Assembly (NCBI GenBank): GCA_003435055.1
Contig: QUMM01000023.1
Location: 1-52,079 of the forward strand
Source of the DNA: Lachnospiraceae bacterium OF09-6
GTDB lineage: Bacteria; Bacillota; Clostridia; Lachnospirales; Lachnospiraceae
Direction of reading: 5' to 3'
Length of the DNA stretch: 52,079 nt
In this document: positions 38,244-47,145 of the stretch, piece after piece
Numbering within the stretch: the first letter of the stretch is position 1
Layout: every line of letters begins with the position of its first letter
Position numbers and translations under genes: made by a program
Notes under the pieces: generated by a model
The model's database searches: none
What the model was told of the DNA's origin: nothing
The model's input: the letters and a program-made list of their open reading frames with translations, nothing else

Positions 38244-39196
38244 CTAGTTGTAATAAGCATGTCTGTCATCATAGAAGAATTTTACTGCTGTCACAATCAG
38301 CAGAATTCCTACCAGTATCACTGTCATTGCAGATGCTTTTCCGTTGTTCCAGTAATCAAATCCGGTCTGATAAATGTAAAACAGCAGCATGTTTGTTGCA
38401 TTGCCGGGGCCACCCTTTGTCATAATATATAAGTGATCTACAGTCTTAAAAGCACTGGTCAGTGCAATAATAAATACATACATGGTAGTCGGTTTTAACA
38501 GTGGCCAGGTAATGGCCTTAAATCTGCGAAATCCGGTTGCACCATCTATTTCTGCCGCTTCAAACACTTCTTTTGAAATGCCATTTAACCCGGCAATATA
38601 AAATAGCATCAGATAGCCTGCCTGCTTCCAGATCAGCATGACAATAATTGCCCAGATTGCCGTTTTCCCATCTGTCAAAAGCCGCCAATTAGAATTGATA
38701 TATCCCAGAGGCCGTAGATCGGTGTATAAATAAACATCCAGATATTGGCAGCTGCCACAAGTGGGATGAAGGTCGGATAAATAAAGCCAATTCGTGTGAC
38801 TGTTTTTCCCAGTTTCCCCAGTGCATTGGAAAAAGATGCCATCGCTACGCCCAATAAGATACTGGCCGGCACAGTCACCACTGCAATCAAAAGGTTATTT
38901 CTTAATGATTCCCAGAATACTGGATCAGAAGCCAGTGCCTGATAATTGGACAGACCTGCAAATACCGGCTGAATCGTTGTCAAATCATCTTTATAAAAAC
39001 TGGAAATCAAGCTCTGTATAATCGGATATACGGTAAAGATTCCAAGGAAAATCAGGGATGGCAATAGCAACATCCATGCCCTTATACTGGTTCTCCATTT
39101 CTTTTTTCTTGCCCGTTCCTGAATCACAGTCAGGGACACCCGAGATGTCCCTGACTGTATGACCGGACCGGCAAGTACCTGCTGCGCTGTACTCAT
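38244..39196 (-). pseudogene. UgpA-like carbohydrate ABC transporter permease, frameshifted
   Basis: MalF/UgpA-type permease. The N-terminal part runs from the ATG at 39196 to FIYTPIYGLW near 38707. The C-terminal part then continues in another frame as YINSNWRLLTDGKTAIWAII, including the EAA loop (KEVFEAAEIDGATGFRRF), to 38244. Adding one base at about 38699-38707 gives about 317 residues, a normal size. The lesion fits GGGG read as GGG. Both halves otherwise look under selection. Confidence 0.86.
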
Positions 39197-39208
39197 AGGG
39201 TCCTCCTG

Positions 39209-40513
39209 TTATCTGTATGCCTGAAGAATACCATCTGCAGTCTGCTGTGCGGCAGCCAGTGCTGTTTCTACATCCTGCTGATCAGTCATCACATAAGAAA
39301 TGGCATCGTCAATGGCTTTCTGTACTTCTGCCTGATTGTAAGTGGACAGTTCTGCATATCCATATTCCAGCTGGTCTCTTGCTACCAGACAGTATGGGAA
39401 TTCTTCTGCATACTGTTTCATACGTTCTGTTTCATAAGCGCTTGGTCTGGTTGCCACATATCCGGTATCAATGCTCCACTGAGCTACACGTTCATCATCT
39501 GTCATCCATTTAATGAAGTCAAATGCTGCCTGCTGGCGTTCTTCCGATACCCCTTTGAAAATATAGAAGTTACCGCCACCTGTCGGAGAACCGAAGGATT
39601 CATTTTCCGGAAGCATTGCCACACCAAAATCAAAAGTAGCATTGTTTTTCACATTGGTCAGGTTACCGGTTGTGTGATACATCATGGCTGTTTTTCCTTC
39701 CAGAAAATCAGAAGGTGTGGTTGCCCATGCTACGATACCAGATGGCTGTGATCCATCCTCTGACAGGCTCTTCCAGAATTTCAACCCGGTTGCTGTTCGG
39801 TCATCGTCATAATAGGTCTCTGTTCCAGTATCATTCATCAGATTGAATCCGTCCTGCTGTACACAGAATGTCTGAAGCATCCAGTATGCATAACCATCAG
39901 ATGGAATCTGAATACCGTACTGGGTGGTCTGTCCGTTTTCGGTAATCGTCAGCTTCTGTGCATCTTCATACAGTTCATCCCAGGTTGTTGGAGGCTGTTC
40001 CGGATCCAGACCGGCTGCTTCAAATGCGTCTTTATTATAGTAGAGAACAATGGTACTTCTCTGCCACGGAATACCATAAGTGATCTCTCCGTCACGGCTG
40101 TTCATCATGAATCCATCGTAAAATCCATTCAGCCATTCCTGATCTTCTTCTGTGGTACAGAAGCTGTCAATGTCTGCAATGGCATCCATAGCCAGCAGAG
40201 AATACAAATCTATGGAAAACATAATCGCCAGATCCGGTGTATTGCCGCCTTTGATGGCTGCCTGTACTTTTGTTCTGGTATCTGCATAACTTCCCGCATA
40301 AACCGGTGTCACGGTAATATTCGGATTTTCTTCATGATACTGCGCACACAGATCATCAATTAGTGCATCCGGACCGCCTCCTACAGAAACTGGGAAATAC
40401 ATGGTCAGTTCCATTGGTTCTGTTGTTGTCGTTTCTTCCTGTGCGAATCCTGTGGTTCCAAGGCTGCCTGCCAGCATCGTTCCTGCCAGAAGCATACAAA
40501 TTTTTTTCTTCAT
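39209..40513 (-). CDS. UgpB-like extracellular solute-binding protein
   Basis: 434 residues, cluster-1/UgpB type. Signal peptide about 1-24 (ending GFAQ) without a lipobox. ELTMYFPVSVGGGPDALIDD, VTPVYAGSYADTRTKVQAAI and PWQRSTIVLYYNKDAF strongly recall UgpB, the sn-glycerol-3-phosphate / glycerophosphodiester receptor. It heads the four-gene transcript with two permeases and the HAD-PHP enzyme. Ligand assignment is by resemblance only. Confidence 0.88.
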   Translation of the reverse strand: MKKKICMLLAGTMLAGSLGTTGFAQEETTTTEPMELTMYFPVSVGGGPDALIDDLCAQYHEENPNITVTPVYAGSYADTRTKVQAAIKGGNTPDLAIMFSIDLYSLLAMDAIADIDSFCTTEEDQEWLNGFYDGFMMNSRDGEITYGIPWQRSTIVLYYNKDAFEAAGLDPEQPPTTWDELYEDAQKLTITENGQTTQYGIQIPSDGYAYWMLQTFCVQQDGFNLMNDTGTETYYDDDRTATGLKFWKSLSEDGSQPSGIVAWATTPSDFLEGKTAMMYHTTGNLTNVKNNATFDFGVAMLPENESFGSPTGGGNFYIFKGVSEERQQAAFDFIKWMTDDERVAQWSIDTGYVATRPSAYETERMKQYAEEFPYCLVARDQLEYGYAELSTYNQAEVQKAIDDAISYVMTDQQDVETALAAAQQTADGILQAYR

Positions 40514-40527
40514 CTTTTTCTCCTCTC

Positions 40528-40541
40528 CTGATCGTTATCAG
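40528..40541. promoter_or_regulatory. Small palindrome upstream of the UgpB-like gene
   Basis: CTGAT-CGTT-ATCAG, just before the ribosome binding site and just after a possible -10 box TATACT (40550-40555). Could be an operator, but the arms are short. Confidence 0.3.
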
Positions 40542-40563
40542 ATGAATCCAGTATAAAGAAAAA

Positions 40564-40596
40564 AGTTCTACCCCACTATCATAATGGGGTAAAACT
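40564..40596 (-). terminator. Terminator of the GGDEF-EAL gene
   Basis: AGTTTTACCCCA pairs with TGGGGTAGAACT (one mismatch), followed by TTTTTT on the minus strand. Confidence 0.75.
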
Positions 40597-40665
40597 TCTG
40601 TAAAATCTATGGAAAAGATTGTAAAAATTCTGTGAAGTTCTGAACTGAAAATGCCATTCCACTAT

Positions 40666-42657
40666 CTAACCAGACTGTGGAACAGCATTTTTTACTTTTA
40701 CTACTTCTTCAAACTCCTGCATACAGATCGGCCGGTAATAGTAATAACCCTGCAGTTCGTCACACCCTTCCTGAATCAAAAAATCTGCGGCTTCTTTGGT
40801 CTCTACACCTTCGCAGACTATACTCTTCCCGGTTCGTTTTAACAGATGGAAGATCTCCTGTAATACAATACGTCCCTTTTCCGTCAGACTGCCGTCCAGA
40901 AACCGCTTGTCTATCTTGACTTCATCAAAAGCGATATCTTTCAATGTATTCAGGGAAGAGTAGCCGGAACCGAAATCATCCATGGAGATGCGGATCTTAT
41001 ACTGATGCATGATGTCGATCATCTGGTTTACCGCCTCCCGGTTACGGATATAGGCACTTTCTGTAATCTCAAAGACCAGATATCTGGTATCTATGCCATA
41101 TTCTTCGATCAGCGCCAGAAGCTTTTGTGTAAATGCCTCAATATTGCGGAAATGACATGGGGAAATATTGAGAGACAATGTTATCTTTCCTGCGGACTGT
41201 TCTCTCTGCTTTACCATCCACTGAAATGCCTGCTCATATACATAGAAATCCAGCTGTTCTACTTTTCCGCATTCTTCCAGCACCGGAATAAATCTGTCCG
41301 GTGCCCAGATCTCCCCGTCGCTTCTCTGCCAGCGTACCAGTACTTCTGCACTGGTAATTTCTGCTTCTTTCCCGGAGATCTTGGGCTGAAAATAGAGCTG
41401 GAACTCATGCTTCTCCAATGCACTCTGGAATGAATGCAGCACATCCGCACGCCTCTGTTCTGCCTGCTGCAGTTCCTCTGTATAGGCACAGATTCCTTCC
41501 ACCTGCTCTTTTGCTTTTCTTCGTGCTGTATTGGTATGGGAAATGATTTTTTCCGTATTCTCTTCCCTGTTCAAATCATAATAAATTCCGGTATTCATAG
41601 AGAAATACTGAATTGGATAATTCTCCAGTACCTCGCATGCAATCGCATGATTATTTTTTTCAATCAGTTGCCTGCAGCTGTCAAAATCTTCCCCACTCAC
41701 ATCAATAATTGCCACAAACACATCGGAATGAAATCTTCCGGCAAATACTACTTTGGGAAAAGCCTCCAGTCTCTTGCATACATAATGCAAAATCTCATTT
41801 CCCATCTGATATCCCCAGAACTCATTAATCAGATGAAAGTCTTTGACATCCATCATCAACAGCATATAAGTCTTATGTTCTTCCCCATTATTTTTCAGGG
41901 TAAACAGCTTTCCGGCCAGCTCTTTCATCGTGATCATGTGCCCGGCATCCAGCGTCACTGTTCTTGCTATCTGTATTTTGCTGCTGTTGCCTTTCTTAAA
42001 TGCCTTGTCCCGGTACATCTTCTCATCTGCATGTTTCATCAAATCCTGCACCAGATAATAATGATTCTTATAGCTGACTTCATAGCCCACTGCATAACTG
42101 ATCTCATGTACCGCCTGCATATTATATGCATCCACAACCTTCTGTAGCTGCATATTCATTTTTTCCAGTTCGTCCAGAGATGTATGCTCCTGAATGATAA
42201 CAAATTCATCCCCACCATATCTGGCCAGGAAGCTGTTTTCTGTCAGGATTCTGGTCAGGCATGCTGCAAATATCCTGATAAAACGGTCCCCCTCATCATG
42301 ACCGAAGGTGTCATTAATATACTTCAGGCCATTCATGTCAAACATCATAATCCCCACATCCAGAGTATCATCCAGTTCCTGGATCTGGTTCAGCTTCTTT
42401 TCCAGTGCTTTTTTATTATGGATCCCTACCGCATCTGTTGCTTCGCTCTGCATCATATTCTGTACATAATCTTTCAGGGCCAGCGTCAGGGAACATCCAA
42501 ATAAGGCAATTCCAATCAGTATCACACGTACCAGCACTGCCACTGTAGTATCATAATGAATCAGATTATCCAGATGAAAAGCCACCACAAGTAAAAACAG
42601 CAGGAATAATACCAGCTGTATATTACATAAATCAATCAGTTTCTTATTAAATTTCAC
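40666..42657 (-). CDS. GGDEF-EAL cyclic-di-GMP signalling protein with degenerate second GGDEF
   Basis: 663 residues. Two membrane helices (about 10-62), an active-type GGDEF domain (GGDEF at 148-152, preceded by FDMNGLKYINDTFGHDEGD, no RxxD inhibition site seen), and a second cyclase-like domain (about 262-390) in which the motif is RFHSDVF (308-314), so inactive. It ends with an EAL domain keeping Glu438 (AEVLVRW), NISPCHF, EITES, DDFGSGYSS and EGVET. Both synthesis and breakdown of c-di-GMP are possible. Start is GTG with AAAGGGAG. It follows feoA by 33 bases and probably shares its metal-regulated promoter. Confidence 0.92.
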   Translation of the reverse strand: MKFNKKLIDLCNIQLVLFLLFLLVVAFHLDNLIHYDTTVAVLVRVILIGIALFGCSLTLALKDYVQNMMQSEATDAVGIHNKKALEKKLNQIQELDDTLDVGIMMFDMNGLKYINDTFGHDEGDRFIRIFAACLTRILTENSFLARYGGDEFVIIQEHTSLDELEKMNMQLQKVVDAYNMQAVHEISYAVGYEVSYKNHYYLVQDLMKHADEKMYRDKAFKKGNSSKIQIARTVTLDAGHMITMKELAGKLFTLKNNGEEHKTYMLLMMDVKDFHLINEFWGYQMGNEILHYVCKRLEAFPKVVFAGRFHSDVFVAIIDVSGEDFDSCRQLIEKNNHAIACEVLENYPIQYFSMNTGIYYDLNREENTEKIISHTNTARRKAKEQVEGICAYTEELQQAEQRRADVLHSFQSALEKHEFQLYFQPKISGKEAEITSAEVLVRWQRSDGEIWAPDRFIPVLEECGKVEQLDFYVYEQAFQWMVKQREQSAGKITLSLNISPCHFRNIEAFTQKLLALIEEYGIDTRYLVFEITESAYIRNREAVNQMIDIMHQYKIRISMDDFGSGYSSLNTLKDIAFDEVKIDKRFLDGSLTEKGRIVLQEIFHLLKRTGKSIVCEGVETKEAADFLIQEGCDELQGYYYYRPICMQEFEEVVKVKNAVPQSG

Positions 42658-42690
42658 GCTTCTTCTCCCTTTAGTCTTTTCTATCTGCTA

Positions 42691-42909
42691 TTATTCTGCA
42701 ATCAAAATCACATTCTGTGCCAGCCGCTTCTCCAGCCCGATCTTACTCTCTTTAATTAGTACAATAAAATAACCATGTAATTCAGACAATACTTCAATCG
42801 TAGCACCTGTCGTAAATCCCAGTGTCTCCAGATAATGCTTCTGTTTATCCAGTCCACAGATTCTAGCTATCGTATATATTTTATGAAATTCTGCCAGATT
42901 CAATGGCAT
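42691..42909 (-). CDS. feoA: FeoA-domain protein, orphan
   Basis: 72 residues forming a small SH3-like FeoA domain (LGFTTGATIEVLSELHGYFIVLIKESKIGLEKRLAQNV described by its ends only: LGFTTGATIEV and IGLEKRLAQNV). FeoA assists the FeoB ferrous iron transporter, but no feoB is in the window; the next gene is the GGDEF-EAL protein. A palindromic operator lies at the transcription start, consistent with metal control. Confidence 0.88.
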   Translation of the reverse strand: MPLNLAEFHKIYTIARICGLDKQKHYLETLGFTTGATIEVLSELHGYFIVLIKESKIGLEKRLAQNVILIAE

Positions 42910-42939
42910 AACAACACCTCACTATTCGTGACTTATGAA

Positions 42940-42957
42940 AGTTAGCTTTTGCTAACT
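42940..42957. promoter_or_regulatory. feoA: Palindromic operator at the feoA transcription start
   Basis: AGTTAGC-TTTT-GCTAACT, a perfect 18-bp palindrome 3 bases downstream of the -10 box. It resembles TTAG..CTAA metal-repressor boxes of the DtxR/MntR type. Confidence 0.65.
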
Positions 42958-42960
42958 ATG

Positions 42961-42989
42961 AATGTACCATGTTTTTTTGCATCTGTAAA
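42961..42989 (-). promoter_or_regulatory. feoA: Promoter of feoA
   Basis: -10 TACATT (42961-42966), -35 TTTACA (42984-42989), 17-bp spacer. Confidence 0.7.
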
Positions 42990-43012
42990 CTATTTTTTCA
43001 GTATTCTTTAAC

Positions 43013-43063
43013 AAAAAAAGGAAATCCGAGCCGAAACTTTTCGTTTGGTCGGATTCCTTTTTA
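43013..43063 (-). terminator. Terminator of the TRAP operon
   Basis: AAAAAGGAATCCGA pairs with TCGGATTTCCTTTTT around a loop, just after the last gene of the operon. T-runs lie on both sides, so it can also act on the other strand. Confidence 0.75.
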
Positions 43064-43070
43064 CTTGTTT

Positions 43071-43991
43071 TTACTTTGTATCTTCCAGTGTTTTTATTTC
43101 TTGTATTGTCGGTATCGATGACTGCGCCCCATGTCGTGTCACGACAATGGATGATACCAGGCTTGCAAATTCTGCCGCCTCTGTCAATGATTTCTTTTCC
43201 AGCAACATAACCGCCAGCGCCGCCGTAAATGCATCTCCTGCCGCAGTTGTATCTACTGCTTTCACTTTTCTTGACGGTATCAAAACTACTGATTTATCTT
43301 TCTCTTTCAAATATGCGCCTTGTTCCCCCAACGTAACTAAAATGTTCTGTACACCCTTGTTCTCTAATTGCCCGACAGCTTTTCTGATCGATTCCAGTTC
43401 GCAGCCTTCTCCAGTCAGTCTCGCCATTTCGGTCTCATTCGGCTTTATAATGTCTATATACTGATATAATTCTTCTGGAAACGTTGATGGCACCGGTGCC
43501 GGATCGAGAATCACAGTTTTTTCAAGGCTTTTAGCAAGCTTAGCAGCATAACACACTGTCTGCAATGGTATTTCCAACTGCAGGATCACTATTTCACATG
43601 TCTCTATCAGTTCTCTATGTGCATCAATATCTTCTGGGGAGAACGTTGCATTTGCTCCCGGAACTACAACAATACTATTATTCCCTTTACTGTTCACTGT
43701 AATGAAAGCCATTCCTGTATGTTCTGTCGGTTTGCAAATAATTCCAGATACATTTACTCCTGCATGTGTCAAACTTTCTATCTGCAGTTCCCCATATTCG
43801 TCATCACCGATACATCCAAACATTGTCACATCACTTCCAAGACGCCCAACTGCACATGCCTGATTTGCCCCTTTTCCGCCTGGAACAAAAGTCATTTTAT
43901 CGCATAAAATAGTCTCACCCTCCGCAGGCATATGATCCACATTCATAACCATATCCACATTCAGGCTGCCAATTACTAATATCTTTCCCAT
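43071..43991 (-). CDS. Ribokinase-family sugar kinase
   Basis: 306 residues, PfkB fold. GSLNVDMVMNVDHMPAEGET and FVPGGKGANQA are classic ribokinase N-terminal motifs. The catalytic signature reads VDTTAAGDAFTAAL (Ala for the usual Gly) and NETEMARL is the NxxE motif. Last gene of the nine-gene TRAP operon. The sequence is closest to RbsK, but no ribose transporter or regulator is nearby. Its substrate may be a product of the operon's pathway, not ribose. Confidence 0.9.
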   Translation of the reverse strand: MGKILVIGSLNVDMVMNVDHMPAEGETILCDKMTFVPGGKGANQACAVGRLGSDVTMFGCIGDDEYGELQIESLTHAGVNVSGIICKPTEHTGMAFITVNSKGNNSIVVVPGANATFSPEDIDAHRELIETCEIVILQLEIPLQTVCYAAKLAKSLEKTVILDPAPVPSTFPEELYQYIDIIKPNETEMARLTGEGCELESIRKAVGQLENKGVQNILVTLGEQGAYLKEKDKSVVLIPSRKVKAVDTTAAGDAFTAALAVMLLEKKSLTEAAEFASLVSSIVVTRHGAQSSIPTIQEIKTLEDTK

Positions 43992-44029
43992 ATGCTTTTA
44001 CTCCATCTCTTTATACAATTAAAGAGCTT

Positions 44030-44929
44030 TTACGATTCTCTGTATTTTAATAAAATCATTCGATCTAACAGCTTCTTTTCTTCTTCCTTCGTCAGATTCT
44101 CCATAGGTCTTCGCATCTTTGTAGTGGCAATTACCCCTTCCTTCTTTAAGATTACTTTATAAGCTGCAATATTGTTTATTTCACACATAATTGCATTTAA
44201 AACATTCGTTTTTCTCTGAATCTGAGTTGCCAGTTCAAAATCCTTTTCTTCCATTGCTTTCCATAATGCAGCATAATGTTCCGGTATACACATTGCATTT
44301 CCAGATACTACACCTTCGCCTCCCACTGCAACAACCGCTTCAAAGAGATGATCTGGTCCCACCAAGACATGAAACTCACCATTTTTAACCGTCATTAACT
44401 GCTGAAGCCTTGTCATATCCGGGAAACTATATTTTGCTCCAATGACATTCGGACATTCTGCCGCTACTTTTTCGCATACGGCTACTGATAAATCATTTAC
44501 CGCATTCTGTGGGATTCCATACAAATACATCGGAAAATCTTCCGGAAGTGATTTCGCAATCGTAATATAATAGTCCGCAATACCTGCATCACTCAATTTA
44601 TAAAATACCGGTGTCACCACTCCTATTCCATCTGCTCCGATCTCTACTGCATGTCTTGCAAGTTCCATCGTATCAGCCAGATTCCATGCTCCAACATGAA
44701 TAAATACCGGTACTCTTCCTTTTGCATGTTTTACCACCGTTTCTGCAATTAGTTTTCTTTCTTCTATTGTCAGATACATCATTTCTCCGGTAGTTCCACA
44801 TGGATATAATCCCTGTAATCCCCCCTCAATACAATGATCTGTCAATTTCTTCAGTGATTCTATATCAATGGTATCTTCCTCCGTCAGAGGTGTAATAATT
44901 GGAACGACCGTACCATATAATTTTTTCAT
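44030..44929 (-). CDS. DapA/NanA-family aldolase (pyruvate-releasing lyase type)
   Basis: 299 residues. The family's parts are all present: GTTGEMMYLT (45-54), Tyr137 (YLYGIP) and Schiff-base Lys166 (VIGAKYS), with the NAL-like positions. Enzymes of this family split or join 2-oxo acids with pyruvate (N-acetylneuraminate, KDG, dihydrodipicolinate and others). Context in a TRAP/Gfo operon argues for a catabolic sugar-acid lyase rather than lysine synthesis. No NanE, NanK or NagA/B accompany it, so a plain sialic acid route is unlikely. Confidence 0.88.
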   Translation of the reverse strand: MKKLYGTVVPIITPLTEEDTIDIESLKKLTDHCIEGGLQGLYPCGTTGEMMYLTIEERKLIAETVVKHAKGRVPVFIHVGAWNLADTMELARHAVEIGADGIGVVTPVFYKLSDAGIADYYITIAKSLPEDFPMYLYGIPQNAVNDLSVAVCEKVAAECPNVIGAKYSFPDMTRLQQLMTVKNGEFHVLVGPDHLFEAVVAVGGEGVVSGNAMCIPEHYAALWKAMEEKDFELATQIQRKTNVLNAIMCEINNIAAYKVILKKEGVIATTKMRRPMENLTKEEEKKLLDRMILLKYRES

Positions 44930-44956
44930 TTTTCTTTTCTAGTCCTTTCTATGTCA

Positions 44957-46111
44957 CTATTCTTTCCTGTTTTCCAAAATGATTTTTCTTTCTTCTTCCG
45001 CTGACTGGTAAGCAGCATAAATGACTTTTAAGGTATCTCTGGCCAGTGCAAAATCAGATTGCGGTTTTCTTCCATATGCTATACATTCCATGAAATCCTG
45101 CAGCTGCCCTGCATATCCGCGTATTACATCTTCTATCACAAGCGTATGCTGCCAGCCAGTGTTGCCTTCGCTTTTCTCCATGAGTTCTTCCTGCTCAATT
45201 CCTGTATCATTTGCCATGTAGGTTTCCAACAGATTATTCGGGGTCATATTAATCTGATATACGGAATCATTTCCAAAAACTTCCATCCGATTGTATATCT
45301 GCCCAAGTAGCATATCCCCTGACATAATAGTTGCCTTCGTTCCATCTGAAAATGTGATCACTACCTGCGCCCAATCTTCTACGTCAAAGCTGCTTGTATG
45401 TAACGCTCCTTTTTCCTGCTCTGACCATTCTTTCGTAATACAGGATGCATCGCAAAATACAGACTGTATTCCAAATCTTTCTTCCCGTGCCTCCAATTCC
45501 TTTTTCTTCAGATAAATAGCAGCAGCAATCGGATGTGATCCCTGTCGAATCAGTGTTCCTCCGCCATTGGCTTTCCAATAAGCGGCATGCTTCGCATGAG
45601 ATCCTTTATGTCCTGTCTGACCATAAATAAGTGGTACCACTGTTTTCTTTTTTTCTATCAATTCCACAGCCCTCATGAATGGCGGACTGTAGATCCAGTT
45701 TTCTGCATAGCATAAAATTTTTCCGCTTTTTTCTATTTCCGCCTGAATTTCTTTTAATTTTTGTTCTGCATCCTTCAACATCTTTTTCCCAGAACTTTTA
45801 TCAAAGCTTCCCGTTAGAGGTTTTTCACAGATTACATGTTTTCCGGCTTTCAATGCCTGTTTTACCATTTCTTCATGGAGATTTGGAGGTGTCACTATAT
45901 CAATCACATCTATCAACGGATCTTTCAAAACCTTTTCATAGCTATTTGTAAAAGACTCAAAGTTCCATTTAAAAGCAAATTCTTCCAAATTTGGTTCCAA
46001 AGAGCATACTGTTTTCAGGCTGCACAACCTTCCTGTCACTTTTTGATAGCTTCTCGCATGCATTGCTCCGGCCCATCCGGTTCCTATCAATGCTACATTT
46101 ACTTTTTTCAT
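44957..46111 (-). CDS. Gfo/Idh/MocA-family oxidoreductase (1 of 3)
   Basis: 384 residues. N-terminal Rossmann fold with GTGWAG (10-15) and the hallmark EKP at 96-98 (ICEKPLTG). The catalytic-region His lies in GGGTLIRQGSHPIAAAI. The longest of the three family members in the operon. NAD(P)-dependent oxidation of sugars, inositols or glycosides is typical. Specific substrate unknown. Confidence 0.9.
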   Translation of the reverse strand: MKKVNVALIGTGWAGAMHARSYQKVTGRLCSLKTVCSLEPNLEEFAFKWNFESFTNSYEKVLKDPLIDVIDIVTPPNLHEEMVKQALKAGKHVICEKPLTGSFDKSSGKKMLKDAEQKLKEIQAEIEKSGKILCYAENWIYSPPFMRAVELIEKKKTVVPLIYGQTGHKGSHAKHAAYWKANGGGTLIRQGSHPIAAAIYLKKKELEAREERFGIQSVFCDASCITKEWSEQEKGALHTSSFDVEDWAQVVITFSDGTKATIMSGDMLLGQIYNRMEVFGNDSVYQINMTPNNLLETYMANDTGIEQEELMEKSEGNTGWQHTLVIEDVIRGYAGQLQDFMECIAYGRKPQSDFALARDTLKVIYAAYQSAEEERKIILENRKE

Positions 46112-46128
46112 ATCTTTTTTCCTTAATT

Positions 46129-47115
46129 TTATACAGATGTCTTTGCCATACGATTCATCTCATCTAATATTTCTCTCGTTGCTTCCAGTTCCGGCAATCC
46201 CGCTCTTGGCGTTTCCTGTTCCAGATACTGCCGCAGACTCTCTAATACAAAATCTGCATAATACACATCACTGTCTGTACTCATCGGAATCGAAACTGTC
46301 TTTTCTCCAAATCTTCTTTTCTCAAATCTATTATCTCCAAGCGTATAGTATCCATCTGTCGTTACAATGTTCCAACGATTATCCCGTTGTTCCTCATCCA
46401 TTGGAAAAGCATATCCTGTCTCCAGTAAAAGTGTTGCACCACTTGAAAGCTTTACCAGTGATGTTGCATAGGTCTCGATATCGTATTTGCTGGCATAATG
46501 ATAACTGCTTGCCAGTACTTCTGCATGATCTGAATTCGTTAAAAACATGGCCATATCAATAAAATGAACGCCCAGATTCGTCATACATCCTCCACCTGCC
46601 TGCTTACTGTCCAGCATCCATGGTGATGGTTTTTCATATCTGCTGGTAGGACCTGCTATAAATTTAAACGCAAGGTGCAGAATATCCTTTGGATTTACTT
46701 CTTTTTTAAAATTTTGAATAAGATCACTGTATCTCCATACAAATGGAATGGCACAGAATAGCTTTTTTTCTTCTGCCAGTCTTTCTACTTCTCTTACATC
46801 CTCTACAGAAAGTCCCAACGGCTTTTCTATTGTAAATGGTATATTTTTCTTTATCAGCAGCTTCGCCAGTTCTGGCATTTTATTATGAGGTGCAAATGCA
46901 AATACAAAGTCTGGCTGTTCTTTTTCCAATAATATTTCTGCATTGGTATAGCATATGCAATCCAATTCATCCGCTACTTTTTGAGCTTTTTCTTCATCAG
47001 GATCTGATACTGCCACAATATTCAAGTTCTGTTTCTTCAATGCTCTGAGATATAGTGGTACATGCCAGTGGCTTACACCTATAAATGCAATTCTTAATTC
47101 TTCCATTTTTTTCAT
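46129..47115 (-). CDS. Gfo/Idh/MocA-family oxidoreductase (2 of 3)
   Basis: 328 residues from the ATG at 47115 (AAAGGAAC upstream); a longer frame to 47136 lacks a ribosome binding site and begins next to the hairpin. The Gly-rich loop is unusual (FIGVSHWHVP instead of GxGxxG), the EKP is at 97-99, and the catalytic-region motif is QAGGGCMTNLGVHFIDM. Clearly diverged from the other two copies, so not a recent duplicate. Confidence 0.9.
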   Translation of the reverse strand: MKKMEELRIAFIGVSHWHVPLYLRALKKQNLNIVAVSDPDEEKAQKVADELDCICYTNAEILLEKEQPDFVFAFAPHNKMPELAKLLIKKNIPFTIEKPLGLSVEDVREVERLAEEKKLFCAIPFVWRYSDLIQNFKKEVNPKDILHLAFKFIAGPTSRYEKPSPWMLDSKQAGGGCMTNLGVHFIDMAMFLTNSDHAEVLASSYHYASKYDIETYATSLVKLSSGATLLLETGYAFPMDEEQRDNRWNIVTTDGYYTLGDNRFEKRRFGEKTVSIPMSTDSDVYYADFVLESLRQYLEQETPRAGLPELEATREILDEMNRMAKTSV

Positions 47116-47145
47116 ATTTGTACAGTTCCTTTCCATATTATAAAA

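Noticed and set aside
40528..40541. Strong operator call for the palindrome before the UgpB-like gene
   Set aside because: The arms are only 5 bp and the promoter there is poor. Kept as a low-confidence site only.
44030..44929. N-acetylneuraminate lyase in a sialic acid operon
   Set aside because: Fold and TRAP context fit, but no NanE, NanK, NagA or NagB is present and the motif reads GTTGE rather than the GSTGE of typical NanA, so the specific name is not supported.
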